Shown here one piece after another: positions 1 through 5,487 of a stretch of 5,512 bases of DNA. Origin of the DNA: an uncultured Oscillibacter sp. (GTDB taxonomy: Bacteria > Bacillota > Clostridia > Oscillospirales > Oscillospiraceae). The DNA lies in assembly GCA_900548505.1 (NCBI GenBank), contig URKI01000084.1, forward strand, positions 1 to 5,512, written 5' to 3'. Each line of letters begins with the position of its first letter. Position 1 is the first letter of the stretch. The translations under genes were made by a program, and so were the position numbers. The notes beneath the pieces were generated by a model. The model had not been told where the DNA came from and made no database searches. It was given only the letters and a program-made list of their open reading frames with translations.

Positions 1-48
1 TCTACACTCGACTAGTCGTCGGCAGCGTCAGATGTGTATAAGAGACAG
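1..48 (+). other. Illumina Nextera i5-side adapter (artefact)
   Basis: Bases 1-7 match the end of the P5 primer. Bases 8-15 (TCGACTAG) look like an i5 index. Bases 16-29 are the Read 1 sequencing site, and 30-48 are the 19-bp Tn5 mosaic end AGATGTGTATAAGAGACAG. This is library sequence and not part of the organism. Native DNA starts at 49. The ATG at 32 lies in the mosaic end, so any protein beginning MCIRDS here is an artefact. Confidence 0.98.
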
Positions 49-49
49 C

Positions 50-313
50 TGCTCGATCCGTTTCAATGGCAAGGAAATGGATGCCGACCACAATGCGGAT
101 ATGTGTTTGTTCTTAGAACAATGGGAGGAAATGCGTGAGGATGTGCGCAGCTACAACTGTTCTCCTGCGGCATTACATAGCTGGCAAGAGCAGACCCTTG
201 CGTACTATGCGGGGGCTTCCGTGGAATGTGTGGAACCGGAAGAACTTGACGAAGATGAGCGTTTAGCTCGTCGCAGAGCTTACCTGAAAAAAGGGGGTAA
301 CTCTGCAGAATAA
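50..313 (+). CDS. 3' end of an unidentified mobile-element gene (5'-truncated)
   Basis: An open frame enters from the adapter junction and stops at TAA 311-313, leaving 87 native residues. The true start is off the contig; the in-frame ATG at 32 is adapter. The visible part is hydrophilic. It has an acidic stretch (EPEELDEDE) followed by a basic one (RLARRRAYLKK), and three cysteines that form no recognisable metal-binding pattern. I do not recognise the family. It ends 36 nt before the integrase start, on the same strand, so the two are probably co-transcribed and belong to the same mobile element. Genes just upstream of integrases in Firmicutes elements are often excisionases or replication/mobilisation proteins, but nothing here shows either: I see no helix-turn-helix typical of Xis. 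It could also be the tail of a much larger protein. Confidence 0.6.
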   Translation, partial: CSIRFNGKEMDADHNADMCLFLEQWEEMREDVRSYNCSPAALHSWQEQTLAYYAGASVECVEPEELDEDERLARRRAYLKKGGNSAE

Positions 314-335
314 TTGAGGCCTGACATTGAAAAAT

Positions 336-342
336 AAAGGAG
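336..342 (+). promoter_or_regulatory. Ribosome binding site of the integrase
   Basis: AAAGGAG lies 7 nt before the ATG at 350. It is a near-consensus Shine-Dalgarno site that fixes the integrase start. No convincing separate promoter is visible in the 36-nt gap after the preceding gene. Confidence 0.85.
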
Positions 343-349
343 AATTTTC

Positions 350-1423
350 ATGTCAGTAACGAAAGACAAAAACACAGGAAAATGGATGTCTCAAATCCGT
401 ATCAAGGATTGGACAGGAAAAGAAATTCAAAAAAAGAAAAGAGGCTTCTCTACCAAGAAAGAAGCCTTGCAATGGGAACGTGATTTTATCAATCAGGCAA
501 ATGGCAGCCTGGGCATGAGTTTTATGGATTTTATTGAGCTGTATCTCAAGGATATGGAAAAGCACCTGAAACCCTCTACAGTAGCCAACAAGCGCTTTCT
601 GATTGATTTGAAAATCATTCCGTACTTTGGAAAGTTCCCTCTGGATGCTATCAAACCGACCGATATTCGCAGATGGCAAAACGATCTCACCAATTACCGT
701 GACGAAAATGGGAAGTCTTACTCTCAAACCTATCTTAAAACCATCAACAATCAAATCACAGCCATTTTCAACTACGCCGTTAAATACTACGGTTTAAAAG
801 AAAATCCCTGCCATAAGGCAGGGGGAATGGGCAAAAAGAATGCCGATGAAATGCTGTTCTGGACAAAAGATGAGTTTGCGACTTTTATCAGTGCCTTAAA
901 AGACCACCCTGTCTCTTATACTATGTTCATGACACTGTACTACACCGGCATAAGAGAAGGCGAGCTGTTGGCATTGACCCCATCAGATATTGATTTCGAC
1001 AAGGGCACATTGACCATCAACAAAAGTTATCAGCGTCTGAACGGCAAAGACATTGTATCTTCACCCAAAACACCAAAAAGCAATCGTGTTGTTACGATTC
1101 CAGAAATTTTGAAAGCTACACTCCGCAGCTACATGGATAAATGCTATGGATTGCAGCCTGACGACCGCCTGTTCCCATACACCAAAAGTTATCTCTATCA
1201 TGAGATGGAATACGGGATCAAGGAGTCCGGCGTGAAAAGGATTCGTGTACACGATATTCGTCACAGCCATGCCAGTCTGTTGGTGGAGATGGGATTCTCA
1301 CCTTTGCTGATTGCGGAACGTCTGGGACATGAACGAGTACAGACAACTATGGATACATACAGTCATCTGTACCCGAATAAGCAAGTCGAGGTAGCCAATC
1401 AGCTGGACAGTTTAGCCATCTAA
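350..1423 (+). CDS. Tyrosine recombinase / integrase of an element at guaA
   Basis: This is a site-specific recombinase of the phage/Tn916-type integrase family (357 aa, a normal full length), which would catalyse integration and excision of the element. The N-terminus (about 1-50) has the short beta-strand pattern of an arm-DNA-binding domain (GKWMSQIRIKD, then RGFSTKKEALQWE). Residues about 55-155 form the SAM-like core-binding domain. The catalytic domain follows from about 168. The full catalytic set is visible: R202 (TGIREGELLAL), K240 (SPKTPKS), H301 and R304 (HDIRH), H327 (LGHE) and nucleophile Y337 (DTYSHLY). It should therefore be active. The start at 350 is supported by AAAGGAG 7 nt upstream. 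The gene is AT-richer than the chromosomal genes to its right, as expected for acquired DNA. It points toward the 3' end of guaA, 116 nt away, which suggests guaA as its target. The closest named family cannot be fixed by eye. Confidence 0.96.
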   Translation: MSVTKDKNTGKWMSQIRIKDWTGKEIQKKKRGFSTKKEALQWERDFINQANGSLGMSFMDFIELYLKDMEKHLKPSTVANKRFLIDLKIIPYFGKFPLDAIKPTDIRRWQNDLTNYRDENGKSYSQTYLKTINNQITAIFNYAVKYYGLKENPCHKAGGMGKKNADEMLFWTKDEFATFISALKDHPVSYTMFMTLYYTGIREGELLALTPSDIDFDKGTLTINKSYQRLNGKDIVSSPKTPKSNRVVTIPEILKATLRSYMDKCYGLQPDDRLFPYTKSYLYHEMEYGIKESGVKRIRVHDIRHSHASLLVEMGFSPLLIAERLGHERVQTTMDTYSHLYPNKQVEVANQLDSLAI

Positions 1424-1428
1424 TCCCT

Positions 1429-1471
1429 CTGGCTACAAAAAATCAGCCTGATGTAGCCATTTTGTAGCCAG
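1429..1471. repeat. Inverted and direct repeats, probable integrase/Xis arm sites
   Basis: CTGGCTACAAAA (1429-1440) and TTTTGTAGCCAG (1460-1471) form a perfect 12-bp inverted repeat 19 bp apart. A third core copy, TGTAGCCA, lies at 1452-1459, exactly 11 bp (one helical turn) before the copy at 1463-1470. Repeated short sites between an integrase gene and the attachment core are what arm-binding sites for integrase or excisionase look like, and the helical phasing fits cooperative binding. The repeat is seen directly; the function is inferred. A stem-loop in RNA is an alternative, but the 19-nt loop and lack of a U tract make a terminator unlikely. Confidence 0.65.
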
Positions 1472-1484
1472 CAAAAAGCAAGAA

Positions 1485-1520
1485 TCCCGAAAACCCCTGT
1501 ATTTTCAAGGGTTTTCGGGA
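1485..1520. terminator. Strong hairpin between int and guaA, likely bidirectional terminator
   Basis: TCCCGAAAACCC (1485-1496) and GGGTTTTCGGGA (1509-1520) are a perfect 12-bp inverted repeat around a 12-nt loop. The hairpin lies 61 nt after the int stop and 19 nt after the guaA stop, between convergent genes. Read on the minus strand it is followed by a broken T-rich tail (ATTCTTGCTTTTTGC), so it best suits guaA. On the plus strand no T run follows, so termination of int is less certain. Confidence 0.7.
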
Positions 1521-1539
1521 CTCAATAACCGTTAATTTA

Positions 1540-1555
1540 TTATTCCCACTCGATG
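1540..1555. other. Probable attachment-site core at the 3' end of guaA
   Basis: The sharp change from AT-rich element DNA to GC-rich backbone coincides with the last guaA codons. The complement of 1544-1551 reads GAGTGGGA and encodes the end of the ATIEWE tail. From established knowledge, the guaA 3' end around this motif is a target for tyrosine-integrase islands, which restore the gene end on insertion. Only one junction is in the window, so the duplicated core cannot be compared and the exact limits are inferred. Confidence 0.6.
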
Positions 1556-3081
1556 GTTGCGGGGGGTTTGGAGGTGATATCGTAGACGATGCGGTTGATG
1601 TGAGGCACCTCGTTGACGATGCGCACGCTCACACGGTCCAGCACGTCGTAGGGGATGCGGGTCCAGTCGGCGGTCATGAAGTCCGTGGTGGTGACGGAGC
1701 GCAGGGCCAGGGTATAGTCATAGGTCCGGCCGTCGCCCATGACGCCCACGGAGCGCATGTTGGTCAGCACCGCGAAGTACTGGTTCATGGTGCCCTCCAG
1801 GTTGGCCTTGGCGATCTCGTCCCGAAAGATGAAGTCGGCCAGACGCAGGGTGTCCAGCTTGTCCTTGGTGACCTCGCCCAGGACGCGGATGGCAAGACCG
1901 GGGCCGGGGAAGGGCTGGCGCATGACCAGATACTCCGGCAGACCCAGCTCACGGCCCAGCTGACGGACCTCGTCCTTGAAGAGCATGCGCAACGGCTCGA
2001 TGATCTCCTTGAAGTCCACGTAGTCGGGCAGACCGCCCACGTTGTGGTGGCTCTTGATGACGGCGGCGTTGCCGGCGCCGGACTCGATGACGTCGGGATA
2101 GATGGTGCCCTGGACCAGGTAGTCCACCTGGCCAATCTTCTTGGCCTCCGCCTCAAAGACCCGGATGAACTCCTCGCCGATGATCTTGCGCTTGCGCTCG
2201 GGATCGCTGACGCCGGCCAGCTTGCCCAGGAACAGCTCCTCGGCGTTGGCGCGGACGAAGTTGATGTCCCACTTCTTGAAGGCTTCCTCCACCTCGTCGC
2301 CCTCGTTGAGGCGCATGAGGCCGTGATCCACGAACACACAGGTGAGCTGATTGCCCACGGCCTCGGCCACCAGTGCCGCGGCCACAGAGGAGTCCACGCC
2401 GCCGGAGAGCGCCAGCAGGACGCGGCCGTCGCCCACCTTTTCCCGGATGGCAGCGATGGCGGTCTCTTTGTAGTCGCCCATGGTCCAGTCGCCCTTGGCA
2501 CCGCAGACCTCATAGAGGAAGTTGCGGATCATGGCAGTGCCGTACTGGGTGTGGTTCACCTCGGGGTGATACTGCACGCCGTAGAAGCCGCGGGACTCAT
2601 CGCAGATGGCCACATTGGGGCAGGCGTCGGAGTGGGCCACCAGGGAGAAGCCCTCGGGCACCTTTTCCATATAGTCGCCGTGGCTCATCCAGGTAATGCT
2701 CTCCTGGGGCAGGCCCTTGAAGAGCTTGCAGGAGGTATCGAAATAGGTGTCGGTCTTGCCGTACTCCCGGGCGGAGTCCTCGGTGGCGGCGATGACCTTG
2801 CCGCCCAGGTTATGGGCCAGCAGCTGGCAGCCGTAGCAGATGCCCAGAATGGGCACGCCCAGCTGGAACACGGCGGGATCCGCCTGGGGAGAGGCGGGAT
2901 CGTAGACGCTGTTGGGGCCGCCGGTGAAGATGATGCCGATGGGGTCCATGGCCCGGATGTCCTCCACGGACGTGGTATAGGGCTTGACCTCGCAGTATAC
3001 GCCGCACTCGCGGACACGGCGGGCGATCAGCTGGTTATACTGGCCGCCGAAGTCCAGCACGATGACGGTCTGGTGAGACAT
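1540..3081 (-). CDS. guaA: GMP synthase (glutamine-hydrolysing)
   Basis: GuaA (cytosolic) converts XMP, glutamine and ATP to GMP, the last step to guanine nucleotides. The protein is 513 aa, the usual length. Residues about 1-190 are the class I glutamine amidotransferase domain: GGPNSVYD (54-61), nucleophile C82 in GICYGCQ, and H172/E174 in YHPEV. The ATP pyrophosphatase domain carries the P-loop SGGVDSS (226-232) and HHNVGGLP (345-352). The C-terminal dimerisation domain contains FPGPGLAIR (391-399) and ends with the canonical DITSKPPATIEWE. The start at 3081 follows AAAGGAGG (3089-3096) with 7 nt spacing. The gene begins 27 nt after the lipoprotein stop, so it is most likely the last gene of the xpt unit. 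Its 3' end is the probable integration site of the neighbouring element, yet the reading frame is complete and the tail unchanged. Confidence 0.99.
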   Translation of the reverse strand: MSHQTVIVLDFGGQYNQLIARRVRECGVYCEVKPYTTSVEDIRAMDPIGIIFTGGPNSVYDPASPQADPAVFQLGVPILGICYGCQLLAHNLGGKVIAATEDSAREYGKTDTYFDTSCKLFKGLPQESITWMSHGDYMEKVPEGFSLVAHSDACPNVAICDESRGFYGVQYHPEVNHTQYGTAMIRNFLYEVCGAKGDWTMGDYKETAIAAIREKVGDGRVLLALSGGVDSSVAAALVAEAVGNQLTCVFVDHGLMRLNEGDEVEEAFKKWDINFVRANAEELFLGKLAGVSDPERKRKIIGEEFIRVFEAEAKKIGQVDYLVQGTIYPDVIESGAGNAAVIKSHHNVGGLPDYVDFKEIIEPLRMLFKDEVRQLGRELGLPEYLVMRQPFPGPGLAIRVLGEVTKDKLDTLRLADFIFRDEIAKANLEGTMNQYFAVLTNMRSVGVMGDGRTYDYTLALRSVTTTDFMTADWTRIPYDVLDRVSVRIVNEVPHINRIVYDITSKPPATIEWE

Positions 3082-3088
3082 GAGGGTT

Positions 3089-3096
3089 CCTCCTTT
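3089..3096 (-). promoter_or_regulatory. Ribosome binding site of guaA
   Basis: The minus strand reads AAAGGAGG, 7 nt before the ATG at 3081. It is a full-strength Shine-Dalgarno site lying inside the 27-nt gap after the lipoprotein gene, which leaves little room for a separate promoter. Confidence 0.85.
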
Positions 3097-3108
3097 ATCA
3101 AAAGTGGG

Positions 3109-3732
3109 TTATGAACATTCCGCGCCGCCCCATTCCACCACGGTAAAGCCCGTGCGGGTGAAAGCGGGCAGGGTCTGGGCGGGAAGCTCCACCGGCTCGT
3201 CCAGGGCCTTCCAGGCCATGAATACCCGCAGGACGCTGTCGGGCCGGGGAGAGATCTCCAGCTGGGCGTGGTCGGTGTACGCCTCCTGCTGGAAAGAGAT
3301 GAGGTTATAGGGGTTTTGCTCCATCCGGGGCAGCCAGTAGACGATGAACTCGTTGGCCTCCCGACGGCTAAGTCCCAGGGAGGATAGAGCCTCCTCCAAA
3401 AAGGCGGCGGTATCCGCACCGGGAACGCAGAACCCTTCAGAAAAATCATAGGACGCAGCGCAGGTGCCTTCCCAGAAAAGGTAGCTGTATTCCTGCCCCG
3501 TCTCATCACGAAGTGTGCCGTCCGGCGATGCGGTGACAGACCAGGCGCCGTCCTGTGCGGCAGGATAGGTGCACGTCAGCGTCCCGCCGTAGTCCAGCGC
3601 CACCGTGACGGCTGTCTCTTCCTCCGGGTAGAGGTAGATCACAGGCTTGGCTTCTGTGCGGCGGAGGACCGAATCGCAGCCGCTGAGCATCAGCACAGCG
3701 ACGGCTGCCAACAAAACAAGTTGCTTTTTCAT
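3109..3732 (-). CDS. Conserved lipoprotein of unknown function, KPVIYLYP family
   Basis: A 207-aa predicted lipoprotein. Lysines at 2-3, a hydrophobic segment (about 4-17) and the lipobox LSGC with C19 form a clear type II signal peptide, so the mature protein should be lipid-anchored outside the membrane. The mature part opens with KPVIYLYP (29-36) and continues through a beta-rich region (VTVALDYGGTLTCTYP, WSVTASPDGTL, YSYLFWEG) to a segment with REANEFIVYWLPRM and YNLISFQQ, ending in FTVVEWGG. I recall proteins with this signature in Clostridia but know no function. The start at 3732 is set by AAGGAGG 8 nt upstream and by the signal peptide; the frame stays open further upstream, but that part overlaps xpt and is basic junk. 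It lies between xpt and guaA (80 nt and 27 nt gaps) and is probably co-transcribed with them. A purine role is only a guess from position. Confidence 0.9.
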   Translation of the reverse strand: MKKQLVLLAAVAVLMLSGCDSVLRRTEAKPVIYLYPEEETAVTVALDYGGTLTCTYPAAQDGAWSVTASPDGTLRDETGQEYSYLFWEGTCAASYDFSEGFCVPGADTAAFLEEALSSLGLSRREANEFIVYWLPRMEQNPYNLISFQQEAYTDHAQLEISPRPDSVLRVFMAWKALDEPVELPAQTLPAFTRTGFTVVEWGGAECS

Positions 3733-3740
3733 ATTCTGCT

Positions 3741-3747
3741 CCTCCTT
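3741..3747 (-). promoter_or_regulatory. Ribosome binding site deciding the lipoprotein start
   Basis: AAGGAGG on the minus strand lies 8 nt before the ATG at 3732. It separates the true start (giving a signal peptide) from an 84-codon upstream open extension that runs into xpt. Confidence 0.85.
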
Positions 3748-3751
3748 CTGA

Positions 3752-3767
3752 CTTTGTACCGACAAAG
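3752..3767. repeat. Short inverted repeat in the xpt-lipoprotein gap
   Basis: CTTTGT (3752-3757) and ACAAAG (3762-3767) pair around a 4-nt loop just upstream of the lipoprotein ribosome binding site. There is no T run, so it is not an obvious terminator. It could be a small mRNA hairpin or an operator half-site pair; the function is unknown and chance is possible. Confidence 0.35.
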
Positions 3768-3812
3768 ACGGGAAAAGCGGTGCGGAGTTCTGCGCAGGGA
3801 AAACGAACGGGA

Positions 3813-4397
3813 TTACTCCTCGTCCCGGAAGACGATGTTGCCGGGCTCGGCGGATTCGATGATGGCCAGGGACTTGAGGTTCACGCCGGCAGCACGCAGC
3901 CGGTCGCCGCCGCCCTGGAAGCCCTTCTCCACGGCGCAGCCGATACCCACCAGGGTAGCGCCGGCGGCGGTGACGATGTCGCACAGGCCGCGCATGGCCT
4001 CGCCGTTGGCCATGAAGTCGTCGATGATGAGCACTTTGTCCTCAGAGCTGATCCACTCCTTGGACACCAGCAGCGTGACCTTTTTCTTATAAGTATAGGA
4101 GAAGATGTCGCTTTGATAGAGACCGCCCTCGATGTTGTCGCTCTTGGCCTTCTTGGCGAAGATCATGGGCTTTCCGAAGTGCTGGGCCACGATGGCGGAA
4201 AGAGCGATGCCGCTGGCTTCGGCAGTGAGGATCATGGTGACTTCATCCATGTTGAAGTGCCGGCCAAATTCCTCGGCAATGTGGCTCATCAGCGTGGTGT
4301 CGATCCGGTGGTTCAAAAAGCCGTCCACCTTGATGATGTTGCCGGGCAGCACCTTGCCCTCTTTGACGATGCGCTCTTTCAGTTCCTGCATGAACAT
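3813..4397 (-). CDS. xpt: Xanthine phosphoribosyltransferase
   Basis: Cytosolic purine-salvage enzyme joining xanthine to PRPP to give XMP, which GuaA then turns into GMP. The 194 aa match the length of Bacillus subtilis Xpt, and the sequence follows it throughout: EGKVLPGNIIKVDGFLNHRID near the N-terminus, ASGIA (61-65), the PRPP-binding motif VLIIDDFMANGEA (122-134) and a VEKGFQ segment (156-161). Two starts are possible. ATG 4397 has GAGG 5 nt upstream. ATG 4391 (192 aa) has the G run 8 nt upstream and aligns better with the family N-terminus (MQELKERI). I give the longer form; the difference is two residues. It is the first gene of the likely xpt-lipoprotein-guaA unit, with a promoter candidate about 60 nt upstream. 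No guanine riboswitch, common before xpt in Firmicutes, is recognisable. Confidence 0.97.
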   Translation of the reverse strand: MFMQELKERIVKEGKVLPGNIIKVDGFLNHRIDTTLMSHIAEEFGRHFNMDEVTMILTAEASGIALSAIVAQHFGKPMIFAKKAKSDNIEGGLYQSDIFSYTYKKKVTLLVSKEWISSEDKVLIIDDFMANGEAMRGLCDIVTAAGATLVGIGCAVEKGFQGGGDRLRAAGVNLKSLAIIESAEPGNIVFRDEE

Positions 4398-4453
4398 ATC
4401 CCCCTCAAGTTGTTGTTTCTGTTTGGAATTTGTAAAAAATTAGACTTTGACTT

Positions 4454-4482
4454 ATTATCTCCAATAATCCTTGGATTTGCAA
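4454..4482 (-). promoter_or_regulatory. Candidate sigma-A promoter of the xpt unit
   Basis: On the minus strand, TTGCAA (complement of 4477-4482, 4 of 6 to consensus) and GATAAT (complement of 4454-4459, 5 of 6) are separated by exactly 17 bp in an AT-rich stretch. Transcription would start near 4447, giving a leader of about 50 nt before xpt. That is too short for a purine riboswitch. The promoter call is by consensus only. Confidence 0.65.
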
Positions 4483-4551
4483 CTGTTTTTCCCCACAAAA
4501 AGAAAAATCTCTCCCCCTGTGGTCTTGACATGACGGACAAAATGCGCGAAA

Positions 4552-4581
4552 GGCCGCACCGTGGGTGAACACGGCGCGGCC
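4552..4581 (-). terminator. Rho-independent-like terminator after mrp
   Basis: Plus-strand arms 4552-4563 and 4570-4581 form a 12-bp GC-rich stem with one non-Watson-Crick position (G-U in the mrp-sense RNA) and a 6-nt loop. It begins 6 nt after the mrp stop. The following tail (TTTCGCGCATTTT) is only partly T-rich, so efficiency is uncertain. It separates mrp from the xpt unit. Confidence 0.7.
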
Positions 4582-4587
4582 TGGGTA

Positions 4588-5409
4588 TTATTTGCCCTCC
4601 AGCTTGTCGGCAGCGGCATCCAGCCACTGGCCCTGGAAGGATTCGATGTCGCCGGCGTCGGTCAGAGCGGCCAGAGCCGGATCGATGGGCATCTCCGCCA
4701 GCAAAGGCAGGTTATGCCGCTGGGCGGCCTCGGCGGTTTTGCCCTCGCCGAAGAGGTGGATCTTCTTGCCGCAGTCCGGGCAGGCCACATAGCTCATGTT
4801 CTCCACCAGGCCCACGATGGGTACTTCCATCATCTCGGCCATCTTCACGGCCTTTTCCACCACCATGCTCACCAGCTCCTGGGGAGAGGCCACCACGATG
4901 ATGCCGTCCAGAGGAATGGACTGGAACACGGAGAGGGACACATCGCCGGTTCCCGGAGGCATGTCCACGAACAGATAGTCGCAGTTCCACAGCACGTCGG
5001 TCCAGAACTGCTGCACCACGCCGGAGATGACGGGGCCGCGCCAGATGACCGGGTCGGTCTCGTTGGCCAGCAGCAGGTTGGTGGACATGACCTGGATGCC
5101 CGTGCGGGACTCCATGGGATAGAGGCCCTGCTCGCTGCCCATAGCCTGGCCATGGACGCCGAAGGCCTTGGGGATGGAGGGACCGGTGATGTCCGCGTCC
5201 AGCACGCCCACGGCGTAGCCCCGGCGGCGCATGGTGACGGCCAGCTGGCTGGTGACCATGGACTTGCCCACGCCGCCCTTGCCGGAAACGATGCCGTAGA
5301 CCTTGCCGACTCTGGCGGCGGGATTATGCTCTTTCAGGAGGGACTGAGGCTCCTGGCGCTCGCTGCAGCTTTCGCCGCAGGTGGAGCAATTGTGGGTGCA
5401 TTCACTCAT
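4588..5409 (-). CDS. mrp: Mrp/NBP35 family P-loop ATPase, likely Fe-S cluster carrier
   Basis: A cytosolic MinD/ParA-type ATPase of the Mrp/ApbC/NBP35 group, which is thought to bind and pass on Fe-S clusters. Of its 273 aa, the first 15 carry four cysteines (C4, C8, C11, C15; spacing CX3CX2CX3C). Then come the deviant Walker A SGKGGVGKS (42-50), the LDADITGPSIP switch region (70-80) and Walker B DMPPGTGD (149-156). NMSYVACPDCGKK holds the family's CXXC (C210, C213), which bridges a cluster between two subunits. There is no N-terminal DUF59 domain; the cysteine-rich head stands in its place, loosely resembling the NBP35 ferredoxin-like head. I chose ATG 5409 because AAGGAG lies 10 nt upstream and because it starts right at the cysteine cluster; a GTG at 5466 in the same frame only adds a basic, unsupported stretch. 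The gene appears to be transcribed separately from xpt. Its client proteins cannot be told from here. Confidence 0.96.
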   Translation of the reverse strand: MSECTHNCSTCGESCSERQEPQSLLKEHNPAARVGKVYGIVSGKGGVGKSMVTSQLAVTMRRRGYAVGVLDADITGPSIPKAFGVHGQAMGSEQGLYPMESRTGIQVMSTNLLLANETDPVIWRGPVISGVVQQFWTDVLWNCDYLFVDMPPGTGDVSLSVFQSIPLDGIIVVASPQELVSMVVEKAVKMAEMMEVPIVGLVENMSYVACPDCGKKIHLFGEGKTAEAAQRHNLPLLAEMPIDPALAALTDAGDIESFQGQWLDAAADKLEGK

Positions 5410-5419
5410 ACGTGTATAT

Positions 5420-5425
5420 CTCCTT
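5420..5425 (-). promoter_or_regulatory. Ribosome binding site deciding the mrp start
   Basis: AAGGAG on the minus strand lies 10 nt before the ATG at 5409, slightly long spacing but the only good site. It favours 5409 over the upstream GTG at 5466. Confidence 0.75.
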
Positions 5426-5455
5426 CTTCGCTTTCGCGTAATCAATATGGATCTG

Positions 5456-5471
5456 ACCGGGCGCACCCGGT
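5456..5471. repeat. 16-bp GC-rich inverted repeat in the mrp leader
   Basis: ACCGGG (5456-5461) and CCCGGT (5466-5471) pair perfectly around CGCA, 47 bp upstream of the mrp start. Just upstream on the minus strand is a TATAAG-like stretch (about 5481-5486) that could be a -10 box, but the contig ends there and no -35 can be seen. The repeat might be an operator or a leader hairpin; the evidence is weak. Confidence 0.35.
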
Positions 5472-5487
5472 ACAGCCTATCTTATAC

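Noticed and set aside
30..48. Tn5/IS50-like mosaic end as a real transposon end, with its partner at 5488-5506
   Set aside because: The flanking index and sequencing-primer bases show these are Nextera adapters and not a natural transposon.
1600..3114. Long plus-strand open frame (504 codons) across from guaA
   Set aside because: It is a shadow of the GC-rich guaA gene. Its translation is low-complexity (rich in A, G, H, V, L), shows no domain, and lies exactly opposite a certain gene.
3733..3984. 84-codon upstream extension of the lipoprotein frame
   Set aside because: It overlaps the 3' end of xpt, is arginine-rich, and would bury the signal peptide. A strong ribosome binding site marks the start at 3732.
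4489..4523. Possible hairpin from the CCCCACA and TGTGG stretches upstream of xpt
   Set aside because: Only about five pairs with a long A/T-rich loop; too weak to call a terminator or regulatory RNA.
3780..4568. Plus-strand open frame (262 codons) opposite xpt
   Set aside because: It overlaps xpt almost entirely, has no recognisable family features and no supporting start signal; it follows from codon bias of the real gene.
4398..4587. Guanine (purine) riboswitch upstream of xpt
   Set aside because: I looked for the three-way-junction aptamer core on the minus strand and found none; only the mrp terminator and a promoter-like pair are visible.
5410..5466. GTG start at 5466 adding 19 residues to Mrp
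   Set aside because: The added residues are basic and unlike the family. ATG 5409 has a ribosome binding site and starts at the conserved-looking cysteine cluster.
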